Source: Aliivibrio wodanis (GTDB lineage Bacteria; Pseudomonadota; Gammaproteobacteria; Enterobacterales; Vibrionaceae). From it: a stretch of 64,000 nucleotides of DNA. The stretch spans positions 1,736,001 to 1,800,000 of the forward strand of contig LN554846.1 of assembly GCA_000953695.1 (NCBI GenBank), given 5' to 3'. The translations under genes were made by a program, and so were the position numbers. Within the stretch, counting starts at the first letter, position 1. Every line of letters begins with the position of its first letter. The notes beneath the pieces were generated by a model, which saw only the letters and a list, made by a program, of their open reading frames with translations, was not told the DNA's origin and did no database searches. Positions 7,432 to 16,499 of the stretch are shown here, piece by piece.

Positions 7432-9048
7432 CTACTTAATCTTTTTCTTTACCACCATTTCAGCCAGTTTTGGGGCGGCGGCTTTTAGGGCACTTGGCGC
7501 TACCTTTTTACCAACGTTAACTGCGCGTCCTAGCTGTTTTTTCAATGATGCACCTCTCTCCATCGCTTCTTTACGCTGACGATTTCGCTGTACGTTATAA
7601 GCTTCGGTGATTTTGTCTACTAACGTCTGTTTTAACTCTTCAACACCAAAATGCGTCTTATCTATTGAGATTGATAGCGGTAAAACAAGATCGGAACACA
7701 ACAGCTTTTTGTTGTATTCCATCGCTTGTTTAATCACTTTTGCTTTTGCTGCTGTTGGATATGCTAGATCGTAAGGTGGCTCCCACTCCCAAGCGGGGTT
7801 TAGTCTATCGACTTGGTTTACCACTGAAATAACGGTTGGCTTTTTACGAGAGATATTTTTTGGATCAGCATAATAGCACTCAAATTTTTCATTCAGTTGC
7901 TTATCAAGATCACGAGCCGATTGATTGGCTTTTAAGACCCACAACACTAAATCCGCTTGGGTCATCTCTTTTAGCATCTGCTTTTCAGTTTTTTCGTTAC
8001 CGTCTAGTCCTTGTAAATCAACCACATTCACTTCGGCTTCATTGACGAGTGCACTATAAACCGTCACGTTATCGGTTGATGGCAGTACATCCACCTCTGC
8101 GACAAATTCCTCTTTTAATGTATTTATAATCGATGATTTACCCGAGCTGGTTTGTCCGACCATCACAATGCGGATCGGCTCTAGCTCTGTCGCTACTCTC
8201 TTTTCATCTTGCTTTGAGATCGTTGATGCTTGTAAATCGCTCTCTTCCAAACTAAATCGACCACTGTATAAATCAATGGCAACCGCAGCGACTTCATCTA
8301 ATAACGCTTCTTTTGCGGTTTGCTGCATATCAGACACAACCACTCTGGTCATTGATGAGGTGGCTTGTTCTCGACTGAGATCAGATACGACTTTTAGCGG
8401 ATTATAATAAAGATTTTTTGCATGATTCGCCCAGATCGCGGCTTTTACTATCTTTTGACCCACATCGCCATATTTATCATAAGCGTCATATCCCGCTTTA
8501 ATGTACGAGAGCTTTAAATACTCAATGCCGGGAATGTGTTCTTGCACCACGACTTTGTATCGCTGGCTGATCTCTTCAAACAGTTTTAAGCCTTCAGGAA
8601 TTGAGAAATCTAACGCTTTTTTATCAAACTTAGTTGCCACAAATTCAAGAACGTCCAACCCTATTTCATCAAGGTTTCTCCACTCGACATTATCTTTGAG
8701 TAACTCTCTCGAATAGTGCTGTGATTGCTTCCATATGGCGACTTCATTATGAGACCACTCTTCAGAGGCTTTAACCAGACCCTCTTTAATCTCAATTTTG
8801 GTTTCTTCTGTTACGGCTTTAGCTGGTTTATCTGCGGTGCGGCTTAGAATAAATAAAGGAATACTAACCGCTAACGTACTGATAGCAATGGTAATAGACA
8901 GCTCTAATAGGTAGCCATATTTAATTGCAAGAAACAGAGCGAAACCCATCATAATGATGACAGGAAGCACTGAGGAGATAATGACGATCCCCCAGCGTCC
9001 ACCAGAGAGATCCGACAATAAACGATATAGGCGTTTAATCTTGTGCAT
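7432..9048 (-). CDS. Membrane-anchored GTPase, second of a pair
   Basis: A 538-residue protein with two N-terminal membrane segments (about residues 20-40 and 46-68), a helical region of ~220 residues, then a P-loop GTPase domain. G1 is 'GQTSSGKSS' at about 297-305, G3 'DLQGLDG' and G4 'NQVDRL'. The C-terminus is strongly basic (ending VVKKKIK). The domain belongs with Era/TrmE/IRG-like membrane GTPases; I cannot assign a named family. Its start overlaps the end of the upstream GTPase gene by 14 bases, so the two are translationally coupled and may form a heteromeric GTPase pair at the inner membrane. Possible roles include membrane remodelling or defence, but nothing here proves either. Confidence 0.75.
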   Translation of the reverse strand: MHKIKRLYRLLSDLSGGRWGIVIISSVLPVIIMMGFALFLAIKYGYLLELSITIAISTLAVSIPLFILSRTADKPAKAVTEETKIEIKEGLVKASEEWSHNEVAIWKQSQHYSRELLKDNVEWRNLDEIGLDVLEFVATKFDKKALDFSIPEGLKLFEEISQRYKVVVQEHIPGIEYLKLSYIKAGYDAYDKYGDVGQKIVKAAIWANHAKNLYYNPLKVVSDLSREQATSSMTRVVVSDMQQTAKEALLDEVAAVAIDLYSGRFSLEESDLQASTISKQDEKRVATELEPIRIVMVGQTSSGKSSIINTLKEEFVAEVDVLPSTDNVTVYSALVNEAEVNVVDLQGLDGNEKTEKQMLKEMTQADLVLWVLKANQSARDLDKQLNEKFECYYADPKNISRKKPTVISVVNQVDRLNPAWEWEPPYDLAYPTAAKAKVIKQAMEYNKKLLCSDLVLPLSISIDKTHFGVEELKQTLVDKITEAYNVQRNRQRKEAMERGASLKKQLGRAVNVGKKVAPSALKAAAPKLAEMVVKKKIK

Positions 9049-10132
9049 AACCTGACACTTCCTTACCTTTTTTCAACGAATTCTTATAGAGATCTTGCAT
9101 GTCCTGCTCTGATACGTCTTCACCTTTACTCTTATGGTAGAAATAAAAACAAGCAGCTCTGCCTAATCCATAAGTGGTTCCAAAACTCATAGCAGCGGCG
9201 GCAACAGCCCCTACGGTTTGACCATAAACTGGGATCAATTTAACCAATTGTCTTGCACCTAGTTTTACTCCATATTGCAAAGCAAAACTGCTGCCTAGAG
9301 TACCTATCAGTTCACTAAAGGCTTTCTTGTTCCACTCAACGCCGTATTGATTGGCTAAGCTATGTAACATTTTGGCTTGAATGGCAGGAACAGAGACTAA
9401 CCCTACCCCTGGAATTAAATCACTAGCGCCGGCACTGCCTGAATACCAAAGCACTTCCTTCTCAACCTTATCAAAGTTTGCTTCTTCAACAGTGGCGTGA
9501 TCTTTATTCTCAACCATCATGCCAATGACCGGTAATAGCTTGGTGAGTTTCTCGATCAGCGCATCATAGTTATGTATTGAGCCGTCGCTGGTTTCGAAAT
9601 CAACCGAGATTGCCTCAACATTTTTTCCCCATACCTCTTTAACCTGCTGTTCATTAAAGGTCGTTTGACGATCACGATTTGCCTTTTCACTAAGAAGTAC
9701 CGCGGTATGAATAAGCAACAGATGTTTGATTTTCTTTTTCTTCTTGATCTGTTTTAGTGCCGCTATGACTGAAGATTGTTCTGGTTCATCTGCTTTCATT
9801 ACAACAACGAGGGCATGACCTGATTGACCAATTTCTTCAAGATCGTCTTTTGGATCGTAATCTGCCTCACCTAGCCCTCTAGTATCTAAAAAGCGCATAA
9901 TTGGCTTATCTTGTGGAAACTCATACGCCTCGGCGGTCATGGTGCAAGGAGCAAAGCCATTACCCACTTCAACCGATGATAATCCAGTTAAGGCTTGAAT
10001 GAATGAAGATTTACCTGCACCTGTTTTACCGAGTAGCCATAAGGTAGGTAAATGCTTGCGCTGAAACTCGTGAGCTTGAGTTAAGTCTGGGTTTTTACTT
10101 GGGTTTATGAATGCTTTGATTTGATCGAACAT
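9035..10132 (-). CDS. GTPase with C-terminal DUF697-like region
   Basis: A 365-residue protein with an Era-like GTPase domain: G1 'GKTGAGKSS' at about residues 35-43, G2 region 'CTMTAEAYEF', G3 'DTRGLGEAD', and 'LLLIHTA' in the place of the usual G4 strand, where a canonical NKxD is not evident. From about residue 235 come Gly/Ala-rich hydrophobic helices ('DLIPGVGLVSVPAIQAKMLH', 'LIPVYGQTVGAVAAAAMSFGTTYGLG') typical of DUF697/YcjF-like membrane-associated domains. It is the first gene of a two-gene unit with the second GTPase. A short GGA precedes the ATG. Confidence 0.8.
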   Translation of the reverse strand: MFDQIKAFINPSKNPDLTQAHEFQRKHLPTLWLLGKTGAGKSSFIQALTGLSSVEVGNGFAPCTMTAEAYEFPQDKPIMRFLDTRGLGEADYDPKDDLEEIGQSGHALVVVMKADEPEQSSVIAALKQIKKKKKIKHLLLIHTAVLLSEKANRDRQTTFNEQQVKEVWGKNVEAISVDFETSDGSIHNYDALIEKLTKLLPVIGMMVENKDHATVEEANFDKVEKEVLWYSGSAGASDLIPGVGLVSVPAIQAKMLHSLANQYGVEWNKKAFSELIGTLGSSFALQYGVKLGARQLVKLIPVYGQTVGAVAAAAMSFGTTYGLGRAACFYFYHKSKGEDVSEQDMQDLYKNSLKKGKEVSGYAQD

Positions 10133-10192
10133 ATCATTCCAACTAATGGAAGAGAATAAAGTATCTCTCGATTATAACACCTAAAGGATCAA

Positions 10193-10402
10193 TCATCATT
10201 GAAAGCTAAGATTGAACTGCCTTCAGCTCAACAAACTGATGCTATCCTAGTTGGTAGCCAAACGCGTATGCCTATGGTTCATAGCTAAAGTTGCTGATCT
10301 CTTTGGTAAAGAAGCCCGTCGTGACGTGAACCCTGATGAAGTTGGACGCAACCTAAACAAGAAGACGATGTGGTAGATGCAGAATTTGAAGAGGTAAAAT
10401 AA
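10193..10402 (+). pseudogene. dnaK: Decayed dnaK fragment
   Basis: Three pieces of Hsp70/DnaK can be read on the plus strand. First is KAKIELPSAQQTD (10202-10240). It runs in frame into ILVGSQTRMPMV, equivalent to DnaK's 'ILVGGQTRMPMV', so an internal segment has been deleted. After a one-base insertion near 10280 the next frame reads AKVADLFGKEARRDVNPDE. Last is the C-terminal tail EDDVVDAEFEEVK followed by TAA (10361-10402). These are unmistakable DnaK signatures in the right order, but most of the gene is missing. It is a non-functional relic, presumably of a duplicated or captured dnaK. Confidence 0.88.
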
Positions 10403-10415
10403 TACCTTACTCAAC

Positions 10416-10450
10416 ATCTAAACTATCTAAACTATCTAAACTATCTAAAC
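10416..10450. repeat. 9-bp tandem repeat, nearly four copies
   Basis: The unit ATCTAAACT occurs three times and then as ATCTAAAC, directly between the dnaK relic and the alkA relic. It has no spacer/repeat alternation, so it is a simple tandem repeat. Confidence 0.9.
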
Positions 10451-10451
10451 A

Positions 10452-10769
10452 TTAATAAGAAAATTCAGCACTCCAACGGCCAAAGTTCTTCAAACTGGTT
10501 ATCGCAGCAATCGCGTCTTCATCACTTAATGTCTCTAATCCGTTAATATTAAGACTTCCAGACTGAACCGCTAACGCTAACCCTTTTGCATACTCAATTT
10601 TACGCCAAGATAAACCAACATCTCGAAGGCTTTGCTCTTCAACACTCAGCAAACGTTCAGGAGTCACCTCTTTCAATAAGACAACTAAGCGCCCCATTAT
10701 CACCGAAGCTACTTTAGTTGACAGTTGTTGGCTGACAATTATAGATAAGAAAGCTTCAAACCATGGGGA
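10452..10769 (-). pseudogene. alkA: Truncated AlkA-type DNA glycosylase
   Basis: Read leftwards from 10769 (just after an in-frame stop) the frame encodes SPWFEAFLSIIVSQQLSTKVAS, then a piece starting VIMGRLVVLL and running to KNFGRWSAEFSY. This is the core of a HhH-GPD DNA-3-methyladenine glycosylase II: the 'FEALxxxIxxQQxS' helix, 'GLSxRKIEYAKGLA' and 'GRWSAE'. The N-terminal domain is gone and the frame stops just after GRWSAE, before the catalytic aspartate. There is no suitable start at the 5' end. It is a relic; an internal ATG at 10703 could at most give an inactive 83-residue peptide. Confidence 0.85.
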
Positions 10770-10794
10770 TTAACCTCCTATTCATAAATAAATT

Positions 10795-10992
10795 CTACTT
10801 AATCTCTTTTCTAAAAAGAAAGGGAGATATAAAAGCTTGTATAATCCAAGCGAGTAAAAGTAGGTATATATAATCTAAATTGGTTACAGAATCATCAGAA
10901 AACTCAATCCACATTCGATTTAAAACTTGAGGTAACAAAATAATCGAAACAATCTGATTACATCGTCGAGTTAATTTACTTTTATTTTTCAT
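10795..10992 (-). CDS. Small membrane protein / stub of LRR-array copy
   Basis: A 65-residue frame beginning MKNKSKLTRRCNQIV, the same first 15 residues as the LRR-array proteins upstream, and separated from the preceding copy by the same TAAGATG junction. After that it diverges to two hydrophobic stretches (IVSIILLPQVLNRMW and YIYLLLLAWIIQAFISPFLF). It is either a truncated fifth copy whose body was replaced by recombination, or a small two-TM protein that acquired the shared start. It is the last gene of the leftward array. Confidence 0.45.
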   Translation of the reverse strand: MKNKSKLTRRCNQIVSIILLPQVLNRMWIEFSDDSVTNLDYIYLLLLAWIIQAFISPFLFRKEIK

Positions 10993-11700
10993 CTTATAAG
11001 TGCCCTTTTTTCCATAAATTTTTCAGCTTGAGCTTATCTTCTTTCGGCGCATTTCGAATAAAAGGTGTTCCAGTTATAGTGAATGCACAATATGGATAAT
11101 TAGAAACCATCTCAAAATCAAAAGCCTCTATCGGATTGAAATTTAATCTCATTACATTTAAATTTGGCTTTTTACCAAGATCGCCTAATTCAGTGATTTT
11201 GTTCTGTGACAAATCAACTTTAATTAGATTCTCTAATGGAAAAAGCGCTGATATGTCTGTAATTTCATTCTTTTTAAATCTGACGTATTTTAAGCTTGTT
11301 AGTTTTTCTATACCGTCTAATGACGTTAGTTTAGTTTTAGATATTGCTAGTTTTTCTAGCTTAGGTAAGTTTTCTAACATTGGAACTTTAACAATATCAC
11401 CACCACTAAATATAACTTCTTTTAAGTTAGGTAAATTTATTAATGGCATTATTGAATATCGATGAGGGTTCATTATCATTAATATCTCTAATGACTTCGG
11501 TAATTTCACTGTAGATATCCCTCTATCCTCTGGCCATTTAAGTGTTAAATATTTTAATTTATTCAACTTTGAAATATTTTCGATATCATTACCTTTAGGG
11601 TTATATAACGTAACTTCTTTTAAATTTATTAATGTTTCAATCGCAATAGTTTTAATATTTAGCATTAATATCAGGTGCGTTAATGATTCGTTTTTTTCTA

Positions 11701-11708
11701 AAAATTTA
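11701..11708. repeat. Target-site duplication, left copy
   Basis: AAAATTTA directly abuts the left IS end; the identical octamer abuts the right end. Eight bases is the duplication size expected of IS1595-family elements. Confidence 0.93.
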
Positions 11709-12726
11709 CCTGATTACCACTTAAACTCAGCTTATTAGACTACACTTAAAGTGAAGCGAAAAATGAGGTGGTTATCATGGCTAAAAATAAAGTCCAATTT
11801 CAAAAAAGTATTTCAATACATGGGTTTATTTCACAGTTAGGTACTGAAGAACAATGCCGTAAACGACTGTTCGATATGCGATGGCCTGCTGGTTATCGAT
11901 GTGATAATTGCGGTCATGATAAATACTGCGAACTTAAATCAAGGCAGCTTTTCCAATGTAACCTGTGCCACTACCAAGGCTCATTAACTTCTGGAACCTT
12001 GTTTTCCGCGTCAAAATTGCCATTAAACATATGGTTTTTAGCTATTTATCTCATCACTCAAGAGAAGAATGGCATTTCAGCATTAGAGCTTTCTCGACAG
12101 CTTGGTATTTCTTATAACGCGGCATGGCGTATGAAACATAAACTAATGCAAGCTATGAAGGAACGAGACGATGAAACACAATTGAATGGTTACATTCAAC
12201 TAGATGATGTTTATTGGGGAGGCGTTCAACGTGGCACTCGTGGTAGAGGGGCAAAAGGAAAACGTCCTTTCGTAGCGGCGGTATCTATGAATGGCGAAGG
12301 ACATCCAATAAGTATGCGATTTAGTGTTGTGACTGGCTTTAAAATCAAAGAACTAACGAGTTGGGCAAAAGCGCATTTAACGCCAAAATCACTGGTTATC
12401 TCTGATGGTTTAGCTTGCTTTAAAGGCGTTGAGAAAGCCGATGTGTTTCACCATGCTATTGTTACAGGTGGCGGAGCTGATTGCGTTAAATTACCCTACT
12501 TTCAGTGGGTCAACACCATGATTAGTAATGTAAAAAACTCAATGCATGGGACTTACCATGCAATAAACAAGAAACACCTTCCTCGTTATTTGGGAGAGTT
12601 TTGTTTTAAGTTCAATAGGCGCTTCAATCTTGAAAAGATGCTTGATCAGCTTATTTACTCAAGTATTCAAACTGCACCGATGCCAGAGCGGTTGCTTAAG
12701 CTAGCTGAGTCTCGATGGTAATCAGG
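11709..12726 (+). mobile_element. IS1595-family insertion sequence, 1018 bp
   Basis: Ends are CCTGATTACCACTTAAACTC on the left and, read inward from the right, CCTGATTACCATCGAGACTC. These share the first 11 bases and then match imperfectly through CTCAGC. The element carries one transposase gene filling almost all of it, and is flanked by an 8-bp direct duplication. It has inserted into LRR copy D. Both ends, the transposase frame and the duplication are intact, so the insertion is probably recent. Confidence 0.93.
11777..12721 (+). CDS. IS1595-type (ISXO2-like) transposase
   Basis: A 314-residue transposase. The start is the ATG at 11777, with GAGGTGG a few bases upstream. The N-terminal zinc ribbon has CDNCGHDKYC and CNLC (about residues 40-65), then a helix-turn-helix (ALELSRQLGISYNAAWRMKHKL). 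The ISXO2-type DDE domain follows: 'IQLDDVYWGG' and 'VISDGLACF' supply the acidic residues, with 'WVNTMISNVKNSMHGTYH' towards the end. The length fits the family, no frameshift is seen, and its stop lies inside the right terminal repeat. Confidence 0.92.
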   Translation: MAKNKVQFQKSISIHGFISQLGTEEQCRKRLFDMRWPAGYRCDNCGHDKYCELKSRQLFQCNLCHYQGSLTSGTLFSASKLPLNIWFLAIYLITQEKNGISALELSRQLGISYNAAWRMKHKLMQAMKERDDETQLNGYIQLDDVYWGGVQRGTRGRGAKGKRPFVAAVSMNGEGHPISMRFSVVTGFKIKELTSWAKAHLTPKSLVISDGLACFKGVEKADVFHHAIVTGGGADCVKLPYFQWVNTMISNVKNSMHGTYHAINKKHLPRYLGEFCFKFNRRFNLEKMLDQLIYSSIQTAPMPERLLKLAESRW

Positions 12727-12734
12727 AAAATTTA
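12727..12734. repeat. Target-site duplication, right copy
   Basis: AAAATTTA immediately after the right IS end, identical to the octamer at 11701-11708. Confidence 0.93.
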
Positions 12735-13390
12735 TAAGCAATACTTTCCTTTGCATTTAAATATAAATATTGCAGTGTTTTTTGCTGAGATAAATGATTA
12801 ATATTAACTAATGTCCCACTTTCTATAATTGCATAAGTAAGTGTTCCATGCTTCGGTAAACTAAGCGTTTTTATCTCTCCACCAGTTACTCTCAATCTTT
12901 TTAATTTCGTAAATAGACTTAAATTTAAATGTTCAAATCGAAAGTCGACTCCCCACAACCCTAAATACTCTACATCCATCAAATTAAATAATATTTCTTT
13001 ACTTAATTTAGCTCGCCCACCAGAAATAGCATGAATAGCTTCACCTGACTCATTTAATAATACCGTAATTTTAGGAATAGATGCTGTACTTGAAATTCGC
13101 TCTCCATCAAATGTAATTATAGATGGTACAAAAATCACACCTTCACTTCTGCCAATTTTCCCTCCCGTTTTTCCCGTCAAACCCTCGACATAAAAGTAAA
13201 TATCCGTCCCAATATCATCAGCGAGTTTTTGTAATTTTTGAGCCGTTGGAGAGGTTAAAATAATAACATGAGCTTGCTCTTCTTTTGATAAAGGGGATGC
13301 CTGAAGTAAGCTACTAAACGTGATTAATACCATTGCTATAAATGAGCAAACAATTTGATTGCACCGCCGAGTTAATTTACTTTCTTCTTT

Positions 13391-13730
13391 CATCTTATAA
13401 GTGCCCTTTTTCCCATAGATTATATATCTTATCTAGATCATCATCGGGTGCATTCATTTCAAACGGTGTAAATTCAATTGAAATAGAACAATATGGGTAT
13501 TTAGCTATCGCATCAAAATCAACACTTTCAAGTTCACTATCGCTTAGTTTAAGTATATCAAGATGCGGTTTTTTACCTATATACTCTAGCCTCTTAAACT
13601 TACTATCCGATAAATCAATTTCAATCAAATTCTCTAATGGGAAAAGCGCTGATATGTCTGTAATTTCATTCTTTTCAAATCTGACGTATTTTAAGCTTGT
13701 TAGTTTTTCTATACCGTCTAATGACGTTAA
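13391..13730. repeat. 340-bp direct repeat, copy in LRR gene C
   Basis: This block encodes the constant C-terminal ~113 residues of the LRR proteins and the junction with the next gene. It is nearly identical to 14788-15127 and 16160-16499. The three copies keep the same length. Confidence 0.85.
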
Positions 13731-14790
13731 CTTACTTTTAATAATGACTAATTTTTCTAATTTAGGTAAGTCCTCTAATTTAGGGATTATCTTTAATTGA
13801 GGATACCCTCTTATATTATCACTACTTAGTATGACTTCATTTAAATTAGGTAAGTTTATCAATGGTATTATTGATTTACTGCTTGAGGCTATCATCGCAA
13901 AAACCTCTACACTTTTTGGAAGAGATATTGTCGAGATCCGCTCATCCTTAGCCCACCAAAATGTAAGAGACTTTATATTGTTTAACTTGAACCACATTCT
14001 TAATGCTGTCATATTCCACGTTAAATATAGCTAAAGACTTTAAATTAACGATCTTACTAACATCAATCGAATCCTTTCCCATCCATAACTTAAAAACTTC
14101 CAAGGACGAACTATTTTCAAGTTGTTTATAACCAATGCTATTTTCAACACTTAAATGTAAAACTTGCAATTTTTGTTGCTTATCAAAATTATTAATTATT
14201 TCTAAACTATAATTTTCAATATTGACATTAATTAGCTGTCCGTCTGCTGGTAAATCTAAAGATATAATCTCTCCCCACATTAACTCTATAGCCTTCAAAT
14301 TAGAAAACTGGCTTAGGTCGAGCTTGTCAAATAAGTAATCTACACTCCAAAAACTTAAATATTGTGCAGATTTTAGGTTAGTAATTATTTCACTTGTCAG
14401 CTTTACATTCCCACCACCTATAGATATGAGAACCTCACCAGCATCGCTAAGTAAGACAGTTAAGCGAGGTATCGAGCTTGTTGCACTAATTCTCCCATTT
14501 TTACCATAAACTACAACCGATGGTGCGAATAGTGTATTACCATTACGATCAACTAAGGATCCTAGTCTCCCAGTCAAACCCTCGACATAAAAGTAAATAT
14601 CCGTCCCAATATCATCAGCGAGTTTTTGTAATTTTTGAGCCGTTGGAGAGGTTACAATAATAACATGAGCTTGCTCTTCTTTTGATAAAGGAGATGCCTG
14701 AAGTAAGCTACTAAACGTGATTAATACCAATGCTATAAATGAGAAAACAATCTGATTACACCGCCTCGTTAATTTACTTTTATTTTTCAT
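13395..14790 (-). pseudogene. Secreted LRR protein copy C, frameshifted
   Basis: This copy starts like the others (MKNKSKLTRRCNQIVFSF, signal peptide, SPLSKEEQAHVIIV) and ends with the shared C-terminus (LDKIYNLWEKGHL), but the frame breaks near 13986. Compared with copy A, one extra T (AACTTGAACC against AACTGAACC) shifts the frame after NVEYDSIKNVVQ. The upstream part would give 280 residues ending in a spurious VKQYKVSYILVG. The downstream part stays open for about 205 residues. Correcting the extra base gives a full-length protein very like copy A in the middle and C-terminal regions. A sequencing error is possible but the rest is clean. Confidence 0.85.
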
Positions 14791-15127
14791 CTTATAAGTG
14801 CCCTTTTTCCCATAGATTATATATCTTATCTAGATCATCATCGGGTGCATTCATTTCAAACGGTGTAAATTCAATTGAAATAGAACAATATGGGTATTTA
14901 GCTATCGCATCAAAATCAACACTTTCAAGTTCACTATCGCTTAGTTTAAGTATATCAAGATGCGGTTTTTTACCTATATACTCTAGCCTCTTAAACTTAC
15001 TATCCGATAAATCAATTTCAATCAAATTCTCTAATGGGAAAAGCGCTGATATGTCTGTAATTTCATTCTTTTCAAATCTGACGTATTTTAAGCTTGTTAG
15101 TTTTTCTATACCGTCTAATGACGTTAA
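14788..15127. repeat. 340-bp direct repeat, copy in LRR gene B
   Basis: Second copy of the constant 3'-end block of the LRR genes (see 13391-13730 and 16160-16499). Confidence 0.85.
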
Positions 15128-16162
15128 TTTAGTTTTAGATATTGCTAGTTTTTCTAGCTTAGGTAAGTTTTCTAATATTGGAATTTTAACAATATCACCA
15201 CCACTAAATATAACTTCTTTTAAGTTAGGTAAATTTATTAGTGGCATTATTGAGTTTTTATCTGACTCAAATACTTTTATTATTCTGAGGGAGTTTGGTA
15301 GTTGAATCTTCGAAAGATCATCATCCTTTCCCCACCATATCTCTAGCTTTTCAAGATTAACCAGATCCTCTATTTTTTCAAAATCTTCATGTTTAGGATA
15401 AAATAAATAAAGATAAACTAGATTTTTCATACTACTTACGTCTAATCTTTCTTCACCCATAACTAATGTCAATTTCTTTAATGACTTATTACCAAATAAA
15501 TCCTTATAGCCATTACTTTTCTTTGTTTTTAAAACAAGGCTATTTAATTTTTCTTGCCTTTCAAAGTTATTTACATCCTCTAATTTACCACTCTCTATTT
15601 CAATATAACTGAGTTTCCCTTTTTGTGGTAGGTCTATTATTTTAATTCCTCCCCACATAACCTCCAACCCTTTCAAATTATTAAAGTCATTTAGATCAAG
15701 ATATTCAAAATTATATCTCGCATTCCATAATGTTAAATATTGAGTTTTTTTCAAATTTGTAATAATTAGTTCACTTAATAAAGCTTCTCCACTAACTACT
15801 GCATGATTCACACTTCCAACTTGACTAAGTAATACTGATATTTTCGGTATATATTCAGTACCAATGATCATTTCACCAGTATTTAGTACTATTGAAGGCG
15901 TTACATAGTGAGTTTCACCTGAAGATATTGGCCCAAAATGAGCAGTCAAACCCTCGACATAAAAGTAAATATCCGTCCCAATATCATCAGCTAGTTTTTG
16001 TAATTTTTGAGCCGTTGGAGAAGTTACAATAATAACATGAGCTTGCTCTTCTTTTGATAAAGGAGATGCCTGAAGTAAGCTACTAAACGTGATTAATACC
16101 ATTGCTATAAATGAGAAAACAATCTGATTACACCGTCTCGTTAATTTACTTTTATTTTTCAT
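14792..16162 (-). CDS. Secreted leucine-rich-repeat protein, copy B
   Basis: A 456-residue intact array member. A signal peptide (MKNKSKLTRRCNQIVFSFIAMVLITFSSLLQA, cleavage before SPLS) predicts periplasmic or surface location. Residues 33-75 form a constant block ('SPLSKEEQAHVIIVTSPTAQ', 'DIGTDIYFYVEGLT'). From about residue 140 on there are SDS22-like leucine-rich repeats of 20-24 residues ('LEKLAISKTKLTSLDGIEKL', 'LKYVRFEKNEITDISALFPL'). The centre differs from copies A and C but shares 'MPLINLPNLKEVIFSGGDIV' with copy D. The stop/start junction with copy C is TAAGATG, one base between genes, so they are read as one coupled operon. Function unknown; immunity to the upstream toxin-like protein is my leading hypothesis. 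Confidence 0.8.
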   Translation of the reverse strand: MKNKSKLTRRCNQIVFSFIAMVLITFSSLLQASPLSKEEQAHVIIVTSPTAQKLQKLADDIGTDIYFYVEGLTAHFGPISSGETHYVTPSIVLNTGEMIIGTEYIPKISVLLSQVGSVNHAVVSGEALLSELIITNLKKTQYLTLWNARYNFEYLDLNDFNNLKGLEVMWGGIKIIDLPQKGKLSYIEIESGKLEDVNNFERQEKLNSLVLKTKKSNGYKDLFGNKSLKKLTLVMGEERLDVSSMKNLVYLYLFYPKHEDFEKIEDLVNLEKLEIWWGKDDDLSKIQLPNSLRIIKVFESDKNSIMPLINLPNLKEVIFSGGDIVKIPILENLPKLEKLAISKTKLTSLDGIEKLTSLKYVRFEKNEITDISALFPLENLIEIDLSDSKFKRLEYIGKKPHLDILKLSDSELESVDFDAIAKYPYCSISIEFTPFEMNAPDDDLDKIYNLWEKGHL

Positions 16163-16499
16163 CTTATAAGTGCCCTTTTTCCCATAGATTATATATCTTA
16201 TCTAGATCATCATCGGGTGCATTCATTTCAAACGGTGTAAATTCAATTGAAATAGAACAATATGGGTATTTAGCTATCGAATCAAAATCAACACTTTCAA
16301 GTTCACTATCGCTTAGTTTAAGTATATCAAGATGCGGTTTTTTACCTATATACTCTAGCCTCTTAAACTTACTATCCGATAAATCAATTTCAATCAAATT
16401 CTCTAATGGGAAAAGCGCTGATATGTCTGTAATTTCATTCTTTTCAAATCTGACGTATTTTAAGCTTGTTAGTTTTTCTATACCGTCTAATGACGTTAA
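16160..16499. repeat. 340-bp direct repeat, copy in LRR gene A
   Basis: Third copy of the constant 3'-end block; one base difference noticed (codon giving DSIAKYPY in place of DAIAKYPY). Confidence 0.85.

Larger units (their letters stand above)
10994..13393 (-). pseudogene. Secreted LRR protein copy D, split by IS1595-type insertion
   Basis: The N-terminal part (13393 to 12735) and the C-terminal part (11700 to 10994) are separated by an insertion sequence. Removing the IS and one copy of the 8-bp duplication rejoins the frame exactly (AYKF then LEKNESLTHLIL then MLNIK). The result is a 457-residue protein, matching its neighbours (451 and 456). It has the array's signal peptide (start MKEESKLTRRCNQIV), the constant block SPLSKEEQAHVIILTSPTAQ, and SDS22-like leucine-rich repeats. 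Its last ~75 residues (DLSQNKITELGDLGKKPNLN...) differ from those of copies A-C, so it may carry an older version of the C-terminus. As it stands only a 223-residue N-terminal product would be made. Confidence 0.88.

Noticed and set aside
10416-10450. Short tandem repeats resembling the start of a CRISPR array
   Set aside because: The 9-bp units are contiguous without spacers and no cas genes are present.
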